NCBI GenBank assembly: GCA_900539765.1 | Contig: UQDF01000063.1 | Location: forward strand, 1 to 11,540 | Length of the DNA: 11,540 nucleotides | Direction of reading: 5' to 3' | Origin: an uncultured Porphyromonas sp. | Lineage (GTDB): Bacteria > Bacteroidota > Bacteroidia > Bacteroidales > Porphyromonadaceae | In this document: piece after piece, positions 1 through 6,805 of the stretch | Layout: every line of letters starts with the position of its first letter | How positions within the stretch are numbered: position 1 is the first letter of the stretch | Position numbers and translations under genes: made by a program | Notes under the pieces: model-generated | What the model was told of the DNA's origin: nothing | The model's database searches: none | Seen by the model: the letters and a program-made list of their open reading frames with translations, nothing else

Positions 1-138
1 GGTGCGATCCATTTTTTGTAGGTATGAGTTGCATTTACTAATTGAATATACGTTCACTTCAGGCTGACGCATCATAATCGCTCTGTCAGAAGCTACATAT
101 GAGCGACCAGCGAGGAGTAGTTACCTTCGTCCTCCAGG
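1..138. other. Window edge; possible start of a next minus-strand gene
   Basis: No complete gene is visible here. On the minus strand a double ATG at 75-70 opens a frame without stops to the window edge (25 codons, beginning MMRQPEVNVYS), 63 nt after the stop of the phosphatase gene. A stop-free run of that length in AT-rich sequence can occur by chance, and I recognise no family. I see no -7 box and no terminator hairpin between it and the phosphatase gene. If real, it would be the next member of the same transcription unit. Confidence 0.25.
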
Positions 139-1215
139 TCACAAGTAGCGATGACGTAATAAGACACCTAGCGTCAAGTAGCTCTGACGATAAGGCTCGC
201 AGTGGAGCCGTAGGAAGAGTCCCAGCTTGTCGAGATAGCGCACCCTAGGGTGTGCCTCGAGACCAGCCTGCAGATGCGCATAGCTCTGCTCCTCAGCCGC
301 TCTGTCGTAGCCGATGCCGATGCCATAGCTGTGGCGCAACTCTACGTACCGCCACTGGTAGAGCGGTATACCTACGAGGAGGTCACCATGGAGTGTGGGG
401 CGGTTCTTGTCGGGTCGGAGGGAAAGCTCTGCGGTGTAGTTGAGCGTGGAGGTTTGCCAGCCCAGCTGCGCCCCGACACAGCCTGCGCCTCCCGACAAGT
501 GGCGACTACATAGCAGTGATAAGTAGAGGTAGTTGTCTGGTATCTCAGGGCTGACAGCTGGCGTGTAGCGACCGAAGAGGAGATCACTCACGAGGTAGCC
601 CACATGAGCCATCGAAACTCCTATGAGTCCACCCCACAGGACATCAGAGTACCAGTGGCGATTGTTGGCCATACGCCCGAAAGCGACAGACGTGGCGAAG
701 ATATATTGCAAGCGAGCAAGTAGCGGGTAGTCGGCACCATACTCTAGGTTAAAAAGCTCGGCACCGAGGAAGGCTGTCGCAGTGTGTCCCGACGGAAAGC
801 TATTGCGTGTCGAGCCATCGGGTCGCATACGCTGCACCCCGCTTTTGAGCGAAAGGACGACGGCAGCGGTTCCTAGAGCGCCTATACCGTCAGCTGTCAG
901 CATCTCGCCCCATGTGCGGGAGCGCCCCGTGGCACCGCCACAGCGCATAGCCAGCTGTAGCCCGTAAGAGGCAAACTGCATATGGTCATCATAAGGATTA
1001 CGCCAGCGAGTACCTAGGAGAGAGTGACGAGTCGTACGGATAGCTACGTCACTATGATGTAGCGGATAGGCGGCGAAGACTCCCCCAGGAAGTAGCACTC
1101 TGAGGGGATCAGGTGAAGGTGCCAGCGTGTCTGACTGGCAGCTCTGTGCTAGCAGCTCGCCACAAGGAAGTAGGAGGAGTAAGAGCGTGAGCATCAGGAG
1201 GGTCAGGAGTCGCAT
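139..1215 (-). CDS. Exported PAP2-family phosphatase with barrel-like C-terminal half
   Basis: The 358-residue product starts with a hydrophobic signal sequence (residues 3-23, likely cleavage near LLAQ). The core carries all three motifs of the PAP2 lipid/acid phosphatase family: K124-x6-R131-P132, P141-S-G-H144, and R181-x5-H187-x3-D191. In this family H187 would be the nucleophile and H144 the general acid. Such enzymes remove phosphate from lipids such as undecaprenyl pyrophosphate, phosphatidylglycerophosphate or lipid A. The substrate here cannot be told. Residues from about 228 to the end show alternating polar/hydrophobic, aromatic-rich segments and no long hydrophobic helices, which suggests beta-strands, perhaps a small outer-membrane barrel. 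That part is inference. The start lies 17 nt downstream of the DUF2752 stop with no promoter between, so it is probably last or near last in the leuS unit. Confidence 0.88.
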   Translation of the reverse strand: MRLLTLLMLTLLLLLLPCGELLAQSCQSDTLAPSPDPLRVLLPGGVFAAYPLHHSDVAIRTTRHSLLGTRWRNPYDDHMQFASYGLQLAMRCGGATGRSRTWGEMLTADGIGALGTAAVVLSLKSGVQRMRPDGSTRNSFPSGHTATAFLGAELFNLEYGADYPLLARLQYIFATSVAFGRMANNRHWYSDVLWGGLIGVSMAHVGYLVSDLLFGRYTPAVSPEIPDNYLYLSLLCSRHLSGGAGCVGAQLGWQTSTLNYTAELSLRPDKNRPTLHGDLLVGIPLYQWRYVELRHSYGIGIGYDRAAEEQSYAHLQAGLEAHPRVRYLDKLGLFLRLHCEPYRQSYLTLGVLLRHRYL

Positions 1216-1232
1216 GAAGTGCTGAAGCGGTT

Positions 1233-1619
1233 TTATAAGAGGTTACGACCTATGCCCCATACGATGATGATGGCAAAAATGATCCAACTAGCGGTGCACC
1301 CTGAGAAGCGGCGGTAGAGTCGCTCGGCTCGCACACTATGTGGGCGTGTCAGCTCCAGTAGCACGAGGAGAGCTAAGTAGAGCAGCGCTGGTATGAGCAT
1401 CACGTTGAGCTGTAGCACCCGTCCTAAGTCGCCATGGAGCAATGCGTGGATGCCCCGCAGCGAACCACACCCAGGACATTGCCACCCCGTGAGCTGCAGG
1501 AAGGGGCAGCGCGGTATCCTCAGGCTCTCGGGACTATATAAGTAAAGCACCACTCCCCCTACCAGCATACAGCCTAGTAGAGCGAGTAGTGCTTTGTTGT
1601 GTCGGCTCGTAGCGAGCAT
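1233..1619 (-). CDS. DUF2752 family membrane protein
   Basis: This is a 128-residue protein with a hydrophobic segment near residues 10-28, two more in the C-terminal half (about 72-90 and 108-125), and the DUF2752 signature between them: C38-P39, then C48-P-G-C51-G, L54-R55, H58 and G63-D64. The cysteine pairs and the G-D after a short helix are what define the family. Its biochemical function is unknown, and metal binding by C48/C51 would be a guess. The protein is of normal length for the family and appears intact. It sits between the YitT gene (18 nt upstream) and the PAP2 gene (17 nt downstream), all on the minus strand with no visible promoter or terminator between them. The family assignment is firm, the role is not. 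Confidence 0.85.
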   Translation of the reverse strand: MLATSRHNKALLALLGCMLVGGVVLYLYSPESLRIPRCPFLQLTGWQCPGCGSLRGIHALLHGDLGRVLQLNVMLIPALLYLALLVLLELTRPHSVRAERLYRRFSGCTASWIIFAIIIVWGIGRNLL

Positions 1620-1637
1620 GTCGCCTCGACGTGGACT

Positions 1638-2615
1638 TTACTTCAGATTGTCGAAGCCTCGACCGTAGACCCCATGCACCGTACCCTCGGAGACGAACGC
1701 GTCGGGATCGATCTCCTTGATGATACGATTGATGCTCTGTAGATGAGCCTTGCGGGTGACCACCATAAGGATGCGCATCTCCTCCTGCGAGTAGCCTCCG
1801 TCAGCATGGATGAGTGTACAGCCACGGTGCAGGCGCTGAATGATCGCCTCGTTGATCTCTTTGTACTTCTTGCTAAATATAAAGAGCTGTATAGAGTGCT
1901 TATTGCTATTGGTCCAGTAGTCGAGCGTGATAGCGCAGAAGACTACCTCCACGATAGAGAAGGTGAGTAGCTCAGCACCGAGCTGGGGATCTTTGCCCAC
2001 AAGGTATACATTGACAAAGTAAGAGGTGATCACGATCGTCGCATCGATCAGGATCATCGCGCGCCCCAGGGAGAGCGTCGTGTACTTGTTGAAGATAGAG
2101 ACGATGACATCCGTACCGCCCGTACTACCATTCACATGGAAGACGAGAAAGAGTCCACTACCGCACAGGATACCACCGATGATCACCGCCATAAAGCGTT
2201 CTTCTCTGAGCAGGGGTCCCACGTTGGGTATGTTGTCCGTGAGCCAGCTGCTCAAGTTGTGGTACACCTCCGTATTCGGATCTCCAAAGAGCGCCTGACC
2301 AATCGGGATCGCTACACCCATCAGGAGAACTCCGATGAGTGTCTTGACGGAGTAGCGCCACCCTAAGAAGATGATCGAGACGACTAGTAGCCCGACGTTG
2401 ATAATGTTGTACGGGATAAAGGCGGGGATATTTGTAGCTATCTGTATGATGGTCGTGACACCGGCTAGTCCGCCCGTTGCGATCTCCTGTGAAAGGATAA
2501 AGCCGGCCCAGCCGAGGACATAGAGACAGACACCAAGTACGATAAAGAAGAAGTCGTGGACGAAGTACCACGCTTTCGCTCGCTTACTAATAGGAGCTAC
2601 TAAAGCTTGAGTCAT
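1638..2615 (-). CDS. YitT family membrane protein with C-terminal DUF2179 domain
   Basis: The 325-residue product has a polytopic N-terminal part with about five or six membrane segments between residues 15 and 235. A soluble C-terminal domain follows from about residue 240 (starting HSIQLFIFSKKY and ending near VYGRGFD), which matches DUF2179. This is the standard two-part architecture of the YitT/YpjC group of integral membrane proteins. Glycine-rich membrane segments (ATGGLAG near residue 46; NGSTGGTD around 162-169) are typical of the family. A transport role is often suggested for it, but no substrate is established. The gene follows leuS by 81 nt with no -7 box visible in the gap, so cotranscription with leuS is likely. 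Length and domain order are complete. Confidence 0.9.
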   Translation of the reverse strand: MTQALVAPISKRAKAWYFVHDFFFIVLGVCLYVLGWAGFILSQEIATGGLAGVTTIIQIATNIPAFIPYNIINVGLLVVSIIFLGWRYSVKTLIGVLLMGVAIPIGQALFGDPNTEVYHNLSSWLTDNIPNVGPLLREERFMAVIIGGILCGSGLFLVFHVNGSTGGTDVIVSIFNKYTTLSLGRAMILIDATIVITSYFVNVYLVGKDPQLGAELLTFSIVEVVFCAITLDYWTNSNKHSIQLFIFSKKYKEINEAIIQRLHRGCTLIHADGGYSQEEMRILMVVTRKAHLQSINRIIKEIDPDAFVSEGTVHGVYGRGFDNLK

Positions 2616-2648
2616 AGTATATGATTGATTTTGTAGAGAAGTGGAAGT

Positions 2649-2689
2649 GTCTTCTTATAGCCTGCACCCATATCGTCAGGCTGGAAGAC
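2649..2689 (-). other. Hairpin between leuS and the YitT gene
   Basis: Two nested inverted repeats face each other in the gap after the leuS stop: GTCTTC (2649-2654) with GAAGAC (2684-2689), and AGCCTG (2659-2664) with CAGGCT (2677-2682), around a 12-nt loop and a small internal bulge. No T-run follows on the minus strand, so it does not look like a standard intrinsic terminator. It could be an RNA processing or stabilising structure, a weak partial terminator, or chance. Confidence 0.35.
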
Positions 2690-2696
2690 TGAATGA

Positions 2697-5513
2697 TTAC
2701 AAGACAATGTTGACAATGCGCCCTGGCACGACGATCACCTTCTTGAGAGGCTTGCCATCGATCCACTTGATCGTATCGGCATGCGTCAGCACCTGCTCCT
2801 CGATCTGCTCCTTGGAGAGCCCAGCGGGAAGCTCGAGGTTAAAGCGTACCTTGCCATTGAAGCTAATAGGATAGCGTACCGAGTCCTCAGCGATGAGCGA
2901 CTCGTCACACTGGGGCCATACGGCCGTCACGATGCTCTCGGCAGAGAACTCCTCGCTACCGCACGCTGTACGCATCTCCTGCCACAGCATCTCTGCGATA
3001 TGAGGCGCAAAGGGTGAGAGCAAGATCGCCAAGGGTCGGAGTACCTCCAGCGACGTGGTCTGAGCTTTCTGCAGCTCGCCCACAGCAATCATAAAGGCTG
3101 AGACGGAGGTGTTGAAGGAGAGGCGCTCGATGTCTTGCGTGATCTTTTGGATCAACTTATGGATCGTGCGTAGCTCCTCACGGCTTGCCTGGGCATCAGC
3201 AGAGACGGTAAGCTGCCCTTCGCCATCGTGATAGAGCGACCAGACACGCTTGAGGAAGCGGTAGACCCCGTCGATGCCATTCGTGTCCCACGGCTTGCTC
3301 TGCTCTAGAGGCCCGAGAAACATCTCGTACATCCTCAGCGTATCAGCTCCATACTGCTCGATGATTTCGTCCGGATTGATCACGTTAAACATCGACTTAC
3401 TCATCTTCTCTACAGCAAAGCCACAGAGATAGCTACCATCCTCCTCGGTGATGAAGGTGGCGTCGTGCAGGTCGTCACGCCACTGACGGAACGCCTCCTG
3501 ATCGAGTATGTCGTTTTGCACCAAGTGTATGTCTACGTGCATCTGCGTCACGTCGTACTGCTCACGCTGCGAGTAGGTGACAAACTGATTCGTACCCTTG
3601 ATGCGGTAGACGTAGTTAGAGCGTCCCTGGATCATCCCTTGGTTGACCAAGCGCTTAAATGGCTCATCCTCGCAGACGACACCGAGGTCGTAGAGGAACT
3701 TATTCCAGAAGCGACTATAGATCAAGTGACCCGTAGCATGCTCCGTACCGCCAATGTAGAGATCCACCTGTCGCCAGTAGTTATTAGCTTCGGGAGAGAC
3801 CAACGCGGACTTATTCTGCGGATCCATATAACGTAGGTAGTAAGCGCTGCTTCCAGCAAAGCCTGGCATCGTGCAGAGTTCGTAGGGATAGCCCTCCTCG
3901 GTACACCAGTTCTTAGCACGTCCTAGCGGCGGCTCGCCACTCTCCGTGGGGAGATACTTGTCCACCTCGGGAAGGGTCAAGGGGAGCTTGTCGAGCGGCA
4001 ACGTGTGCGGCACCCCCTCCTTATAGTATATAGGTATCGGCTCACCCCAGTAGCGCTGACGGCTGAAGATAGCGTCACGCAGACGGTAGTTGATCCGCTT
4101 CTTGCCTAGCCCACGCTCATCGAGGTAGTGACACATATAGTCGATCGCCTCAGAGACTGGCTTGCCATCGAGGAGCGGCGAATTGATCAGCTCGCCCTCT
4201 TTGCTATCAAGGCTTTCGCTCCATGTGGAGGGGTCGGACGCTTCGCCACCTTTTGGCAAAACGACCTGACGTATCGGCAGGTCAAAGTGCCGTGCGAAAG
4301 CAAAGTCTCTCGAGTCGTGCGCTGGCACCGCCATGATAGCGCCTGTGCCATAGCCCGCCAGCACATAGTCGCTGATCCAGATCGGGATCTGCTCTCCTGT
4401 GAGCGGGTGCTCTGCATAAGAGCCGGTGAAGACACCCGTCACCGAGTGGTCCGCCTGGCGCTCACGCTCTGTGCGGCGCTTCGTACGATCTAAGTACGCC
4501 TCGACAGCCGCACGCTGCTCCTCCGTAGTTAGGTCAGCCACCAGACTACTCTCGGGAGCTAGCACCATAAAGGTGACTCCGTAGAGCGTATCGGGGCGGG
4601 TCGTAAAGATCTCGATAGGTAGCTCACCACGAGCGGTGCTAGCCTTGAAGGTAACTGACGCACCGACCGACTTACCGATCCAGTTGCGCTGCATCTCCTT
4701 GAGCGCATCGCTCCAGTCGAGCTGATCTAGACCCGCCAGCAGACGCTCCGCATAAGCAGAGACACGGAGGCTCCACTGCTTCATCTTGCGCTGCACCACA
4801 GGATATCCACCACGCTCGCTCACACCGTCACTCACCTCATCATTAGCGAGGACAGTGCCGAGCTCAGGACACCAGTTGACCACACTCTCCCCAAGGAATG
4901 CCAAGCGATAGTACATCAACCACTCCGACTGCTCCGCCTCGCTCGCTGCTCGCCACGCCTCAGCCGTTAGCTCCAGAGGCGTACTGCTGTAAGCGGTACA
5001 ACCCTCTGTGCCATGCGCCTCGAGATGCTTGACCAACTTATCGATAGACTCAGCACGATCTGTCGCTGTGTCGTAGTAATGGTGGAAAAGCTGTATGAAA
5101 GCCCACTGCGTCCACTTGTAGTACTCCGGATCGCAGGTGACCACCTGGCGACTCCAGTCGAAGCCAAAGCCAATATTGTCCAGCTGCTCACGGTAGCGGG
5201 CGATGTTGACCCGTGTCGTCTCCTCAGGGTGGCGATTCGTCTGAATAGCGTACTGCTCAGCGGGCAGACCGAAAGCGTCGTACCCCATCGGGTGCAGCAC
5301 GTTGTACCCCTGTAGTCGCTTATAGCGAGCGTAAATGTCAGAGGCTATATAGCCTAGCGGGTGCCCCACATGTAGTCCCGCTCCCGAGGGATAGGGGAAC
5401 ATGTCTAGTACGTAGTACGAAGGCTTATCTCGGTCTATCTCGACACGATAAATATCAGCATCCTGCCAGATGCGCTGAGCCGACTGCTCTATGTCGTGGT
5501 GATTGTAATCCAT
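2697..5513 (-). CDS. leuS: Leucyl-tRNA synthetase
   Basis: This class I aminoacyl-tRNA synthetase charges tRNA-Leu with leucine in the cytoplasm. With the start chosen here it has 938 residues. The HIGH motif is H48-V-G-H51 after FPYPSGAGL, and the KMSKS loop is at 703-707. The CP1 editing domain shows the threonine-rich T304-T-R-P-D-T309 and GTGAIMAVPAHD ending at D400, with D403 in the HDxRD context of the family's editing aspartate. A long insert (about residues 620-695) before KMSKS is usual for Bacteroidota enzymes. An in-frame ATG eight codons upstream (5537) falls inside the predicted -7 box at 5535-5542, so it cannot be the start for that transcript, and the MDYN start at 5513 also matches the family N-terminus. 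It is probably the first gene of the minus-strand unit leuS-YitT-DUF2752-PAP2. Confidence 0.97.
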   Translation of the reverse strand: MDYNHHDIEQSAQRIWQDADIYRVEIDRDKPSYYVLDMFPYPSGAGLHVGHPLGYIASDIYARYKRLQGYNVLHPMGYDAFGLPAEQYAIQTNRHPEETTRVNIARYREQLDNIGFGFDWSRQVVTCDPEYYKWTQWAFIQLFHHYYDTATDRAESIDKLVKHLEAHGTEGCTAYSSTPLELTAEAWRAASEAEQSEWLMYYRLAFLGESVVNWCPELGTVLANDEVSDGVSERGGYPVVQRKMKQWSLRVSAYAERLLAGLDQLDWSDALKEMQRNWIGKSVGASVTFKASTARGELPIEIFTTRPDTLYGVTFMVLAPESSLVADLTTEEQRAAVEAYLDRTKRRTERERQADHSVTGVFTGSYAEHPLTGEQIPIWISDYVLAGYGTGAIMAVPAHDSRDFAFARHFDLPIRQVVLPKGGEASDPSTWSESLDSKEGELINSPLLDGKPVSEAIDYMCHYLDERGLGKKRINYRLRDAIFSRQRYWGEPIPIYYKEGVPHTLPLDKLPLTLPEVDKYLPTESGEPPLGRAKNWCTEEGYPYELCTMPGFAGSSAYYLRYMDPQNKSALVSPEANNYWRQVDLYIGGTEHATGHLIYSRFWNKFLYDLGVVCEDEPFKRLVNQGMIQGRSNYVYRIKGTNQFVTYSQREQYDVTQMHVDIHLVQNDILDQEAFRQWRDDLHDATFITEEDGSYLCGFAVEKMSKSMFNVINPDEIIEQYGADTLRMYEMFLGPLEQSKPWDTNGIDGVYRFLKRVWSLYHDGEGQLTVSADAQASREELRTIHKLIQKITQDIERLSFNTSVSAFMIAVGELQKAQTTSLEVLRPLAILLSPFAPHIAEMLWQEMRTACGSEEFSAESIVTAVWPQCDESLIAEDSVRYPISFNGKVRFNLELPAGLSKEQIEEQVLTHADTIKWIDGKPLKKVIVVPGRIVNIVL

Positions 5514-5534
5514 ACAGTTCTCTCTATTATAGCG

Positions 5535-5542
5535 CAAAGGTA
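5535..5542 (-). promoter_or_regulatory. leuS promoter -7 box
   Basis: TACCTTTG on the minus strand is a perfect match to the Bacteroidota -7 consensus TAnnTTTG. Transcription would start about 10-15 nt before the leuS ATG at 5513, giving a very short leader. No TTG is found at the -33 position; that place is taken by the heptad repeat array at 5547-5581. Confidence 0.75.
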
Positions 5543-5546
5543 CGAA

Positions 5547-5581
5547 ATTAGAGGTTAGAAGTTAGAGATTAGATGTTAGAG
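5547..5581 (-). repeat. Heptad array, five units, upstream of leuS promoter
   Basis: Five uninterrupted 7-nt units read on the plus strand as ATTAGAG, GTTAGAA, GTTAGAG, ATTAGAT, GTTAGAG. In the direction of leuS transcription this is NTCTAAY x5, ending 4 nt before the -7 box. The same array type occurs at 10112-10139 and 10468-10509. An 18-nt stretch, ATTAGAGGTTAGAAGTTA, is identical between this copy and the reverse complement of the third. Confidence 0.85.
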
Positions 5582-5590
5582 GGGGCTCCT

Positions 5591-5653
5591 CTAGTAGCAC
5601 TAGGGATACTAGAGGCACTAAGGGTAGTAGGAGCGCTAGCGGTACTAACTAGC
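5591..5653. repeat. Nonamer array built on CTAG, seven units
   Basis: With a strict 9-nt step, the starting tetranucleotides at 5591, 5600, 5609, 5618, 5627, 5636 and 5645 are CTAG, CTAG, CTAG, CTAA, GTAG, CTAG, CTAA, each followed by a purine-rich pentamer such as GGATA, AGGCA or CGGTA. It is a degenerate tandem repeat lying between the korB terminator and the heptad array. A related array is at 10152-10205. Confidence 0.75.
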
Positions 5654-5666
5654 CTCCAGAAGAAAC

Positions 5667-5706
5667 AGTGAGGGAGACTCAGCAATGAGTCTCCCTCGCT
5701 ATTTTT
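5667..5706 (-). terminator. Intrinsic terminator after korB
   Basis: A 15-bp stem (one G-T pair) is formed by 5667-5681 (AGTGAGGGAGACTCA) and 5686-5700, with the 4-nt loop GCAA. On the minus strand the hairpin is preceded by an A-run and followed by TGTTTCTTCT. On the plus strand it is followed by ATTTTTG, so it may work in both directions. It lies about 45 nt beyond the korB stop and separates korAB from leuS. Confidence 0.85.
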
Positions 5707-5746
5707 GTCACCTTACGTAGGTGATGAGTAGACTAAAAGGAGTGCT

Positions 5747-6790
5747 TTACTTGATCTCCCAAGTGTCCTCCGTCATGAGTAGCTCACGGAGTGTGCGTAC
5801 CTCGTTCTTTGCCTGCTGCTGAGCGATCTGATCATGGACAGCCCAGTCGTAGGTCGGACCCTCGACATCACGTATGACGCCCATAGCGACGGGGAGCCCG
5901 TCGGCACCATTCATAGCGGCAAGCATCATATGTAGGAAGGGGTTCGGCTCGTGAGCATCGTGCGTCAGCACATCATCGAGCGTGTAGCCATCCTCTCCGA
6001 TGGTGACAGCACGTAGCTTGAAGCCGTCTAGGACGAGACCGCGCTGCTTATCCTCACCGAAGAGCATCTTCTCACCATGCTGCAGGACGATCGTCTTGTC
6101 GGCACGGACGGTGCGGTCGCTGATAGCAGCGTGTGCGCCGTTGTTGAAGATCATACAGTTCACCAAAACCTCTGTGACTGCAAAGCCCTTGTGCTTAGCA
6201 CCAGCTACCAAGCAAGCGGTAAGCGTAGGTTGGTCAACATCGAGCGAGCGTGCGAAGAAGTTGCCACGAGCACCCATGACCAGCTCGGCTGGCTCGAAGG
6301 GATCCTCGACAGTGCCGTAAGGCGAGCTCTTCGTGACTAGTCCACGAGGCGATGTGGGTGAATACTGACCCTTGGTCAGTCCGTAGATGCGGTTGTTAAA
6401 GAGTACCTCGTTGATATCCACATTGCGTCGCACGGCATGGATGAAGTGGTTACCACCGATAGCGAGGCTGTCGCCATCGCCAGACATCAGCCATACGGTG
6501 AGGTCGGGACGAGCCACCTTGACACCCGTAGCGACGGCAGCACCACGACCATGTACGGTGTGGAAGCCGAATGTACTCATATAGTAAGGTAGTCGCGAGG
6601 AGCAGCCGATACCTGAGACGACGACCGTCTCATCGGGTGCTATGTCTAGCTCAGCCATCGCCTTATGGACAGCCGCTAGGACACCGTGGTCGCCACAACC
6701 TGGACACCACTTGACGGGTGATGCATTTTTGAAATCCTTGGGGGCAAAGCGTAGCGTGCCCTTCTCTAGATTACTATTTGTTTCAATCAT
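5747..6790 (-). CDS. korB: 2-oxoacid:ferredoxin oxidoreductase, beta subunit (likely 2-oxoglutarate)
   Basis: This is the thiamine pyrophosphate-binding subunit of a KorAB-type enzyme, which oxidises a 2-oxoacid (probably 2-oxoglutarate to succinyl-CoA) and passes electrons to ferredoxin. The 347-residue product has the TPP motif G104-D-G-D107 ... N132-N133 and the four cysteines expected to hold the single [4Fe-4S] cluster: C29 and C32 (CPGCG), C63 (GIGCSS) and C212 (VNC). Length is normal. The start is 15 nt after the korA stop, so the two are cotranscribed and then terminated at 5667-5706. Other substrates (2-oxoisovalerate, pyruvate) cannot be excluded from sequence alone. The two-gene arrangement without a separate ferredoxin-like subunit favours a 2-oxoglutarate enzyme. 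Confidence 0.92.
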   Translation of the reverse strand: MIETNSNLEKGTLRFAPKDFKNASPVKWCPGCGDHGVLAAVHKAMAELDIAPDETVVVSGIGCSSRLPYYMSTFGFHTVHGRGAAVATGVKVARPDLTVWLMSGDGDSLAIGGNHFIHAVRRNVDINEVLFNNRIYGLTKGQYSPTSPRGLVTKSSPYGTVEDPFEPAELVMGARGNFFARSLDVDQPTLTACLVAGAKHKGFAVTEVLVNCMIFNNGAHAAISDRTVRADKTIVLQHGEKMLFGEDKQRGLVLDGFKLRAVTIGEDGYTLDDVLTHDAHEPNPFLHMMLAAMNGADGLPVAMGVIRDVEGPTYDWAVHDQIAQQQAKNEVRTLRELLMTEDTWEIK

Positions 6791-6805
6791 AGCAGTTGTG
6801 GTCTT

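Noticed and set aside
5514..5537. Upstream in-frame start for leuS adding MRYNRENC
   Set aside because: The ATG overlaps the -7 box at 5535-5542, so the transcript would begin downstream of it. The later ATG also gives the usual LeuRS N-terminus.
5667..5700. Operator or recombination site in the 15-bp perfect palindrome after korB
   Set aside because: Position after a stop codon, a GCAA loop and adjacent T-runs make an intrinsic terminator the simpler reading.
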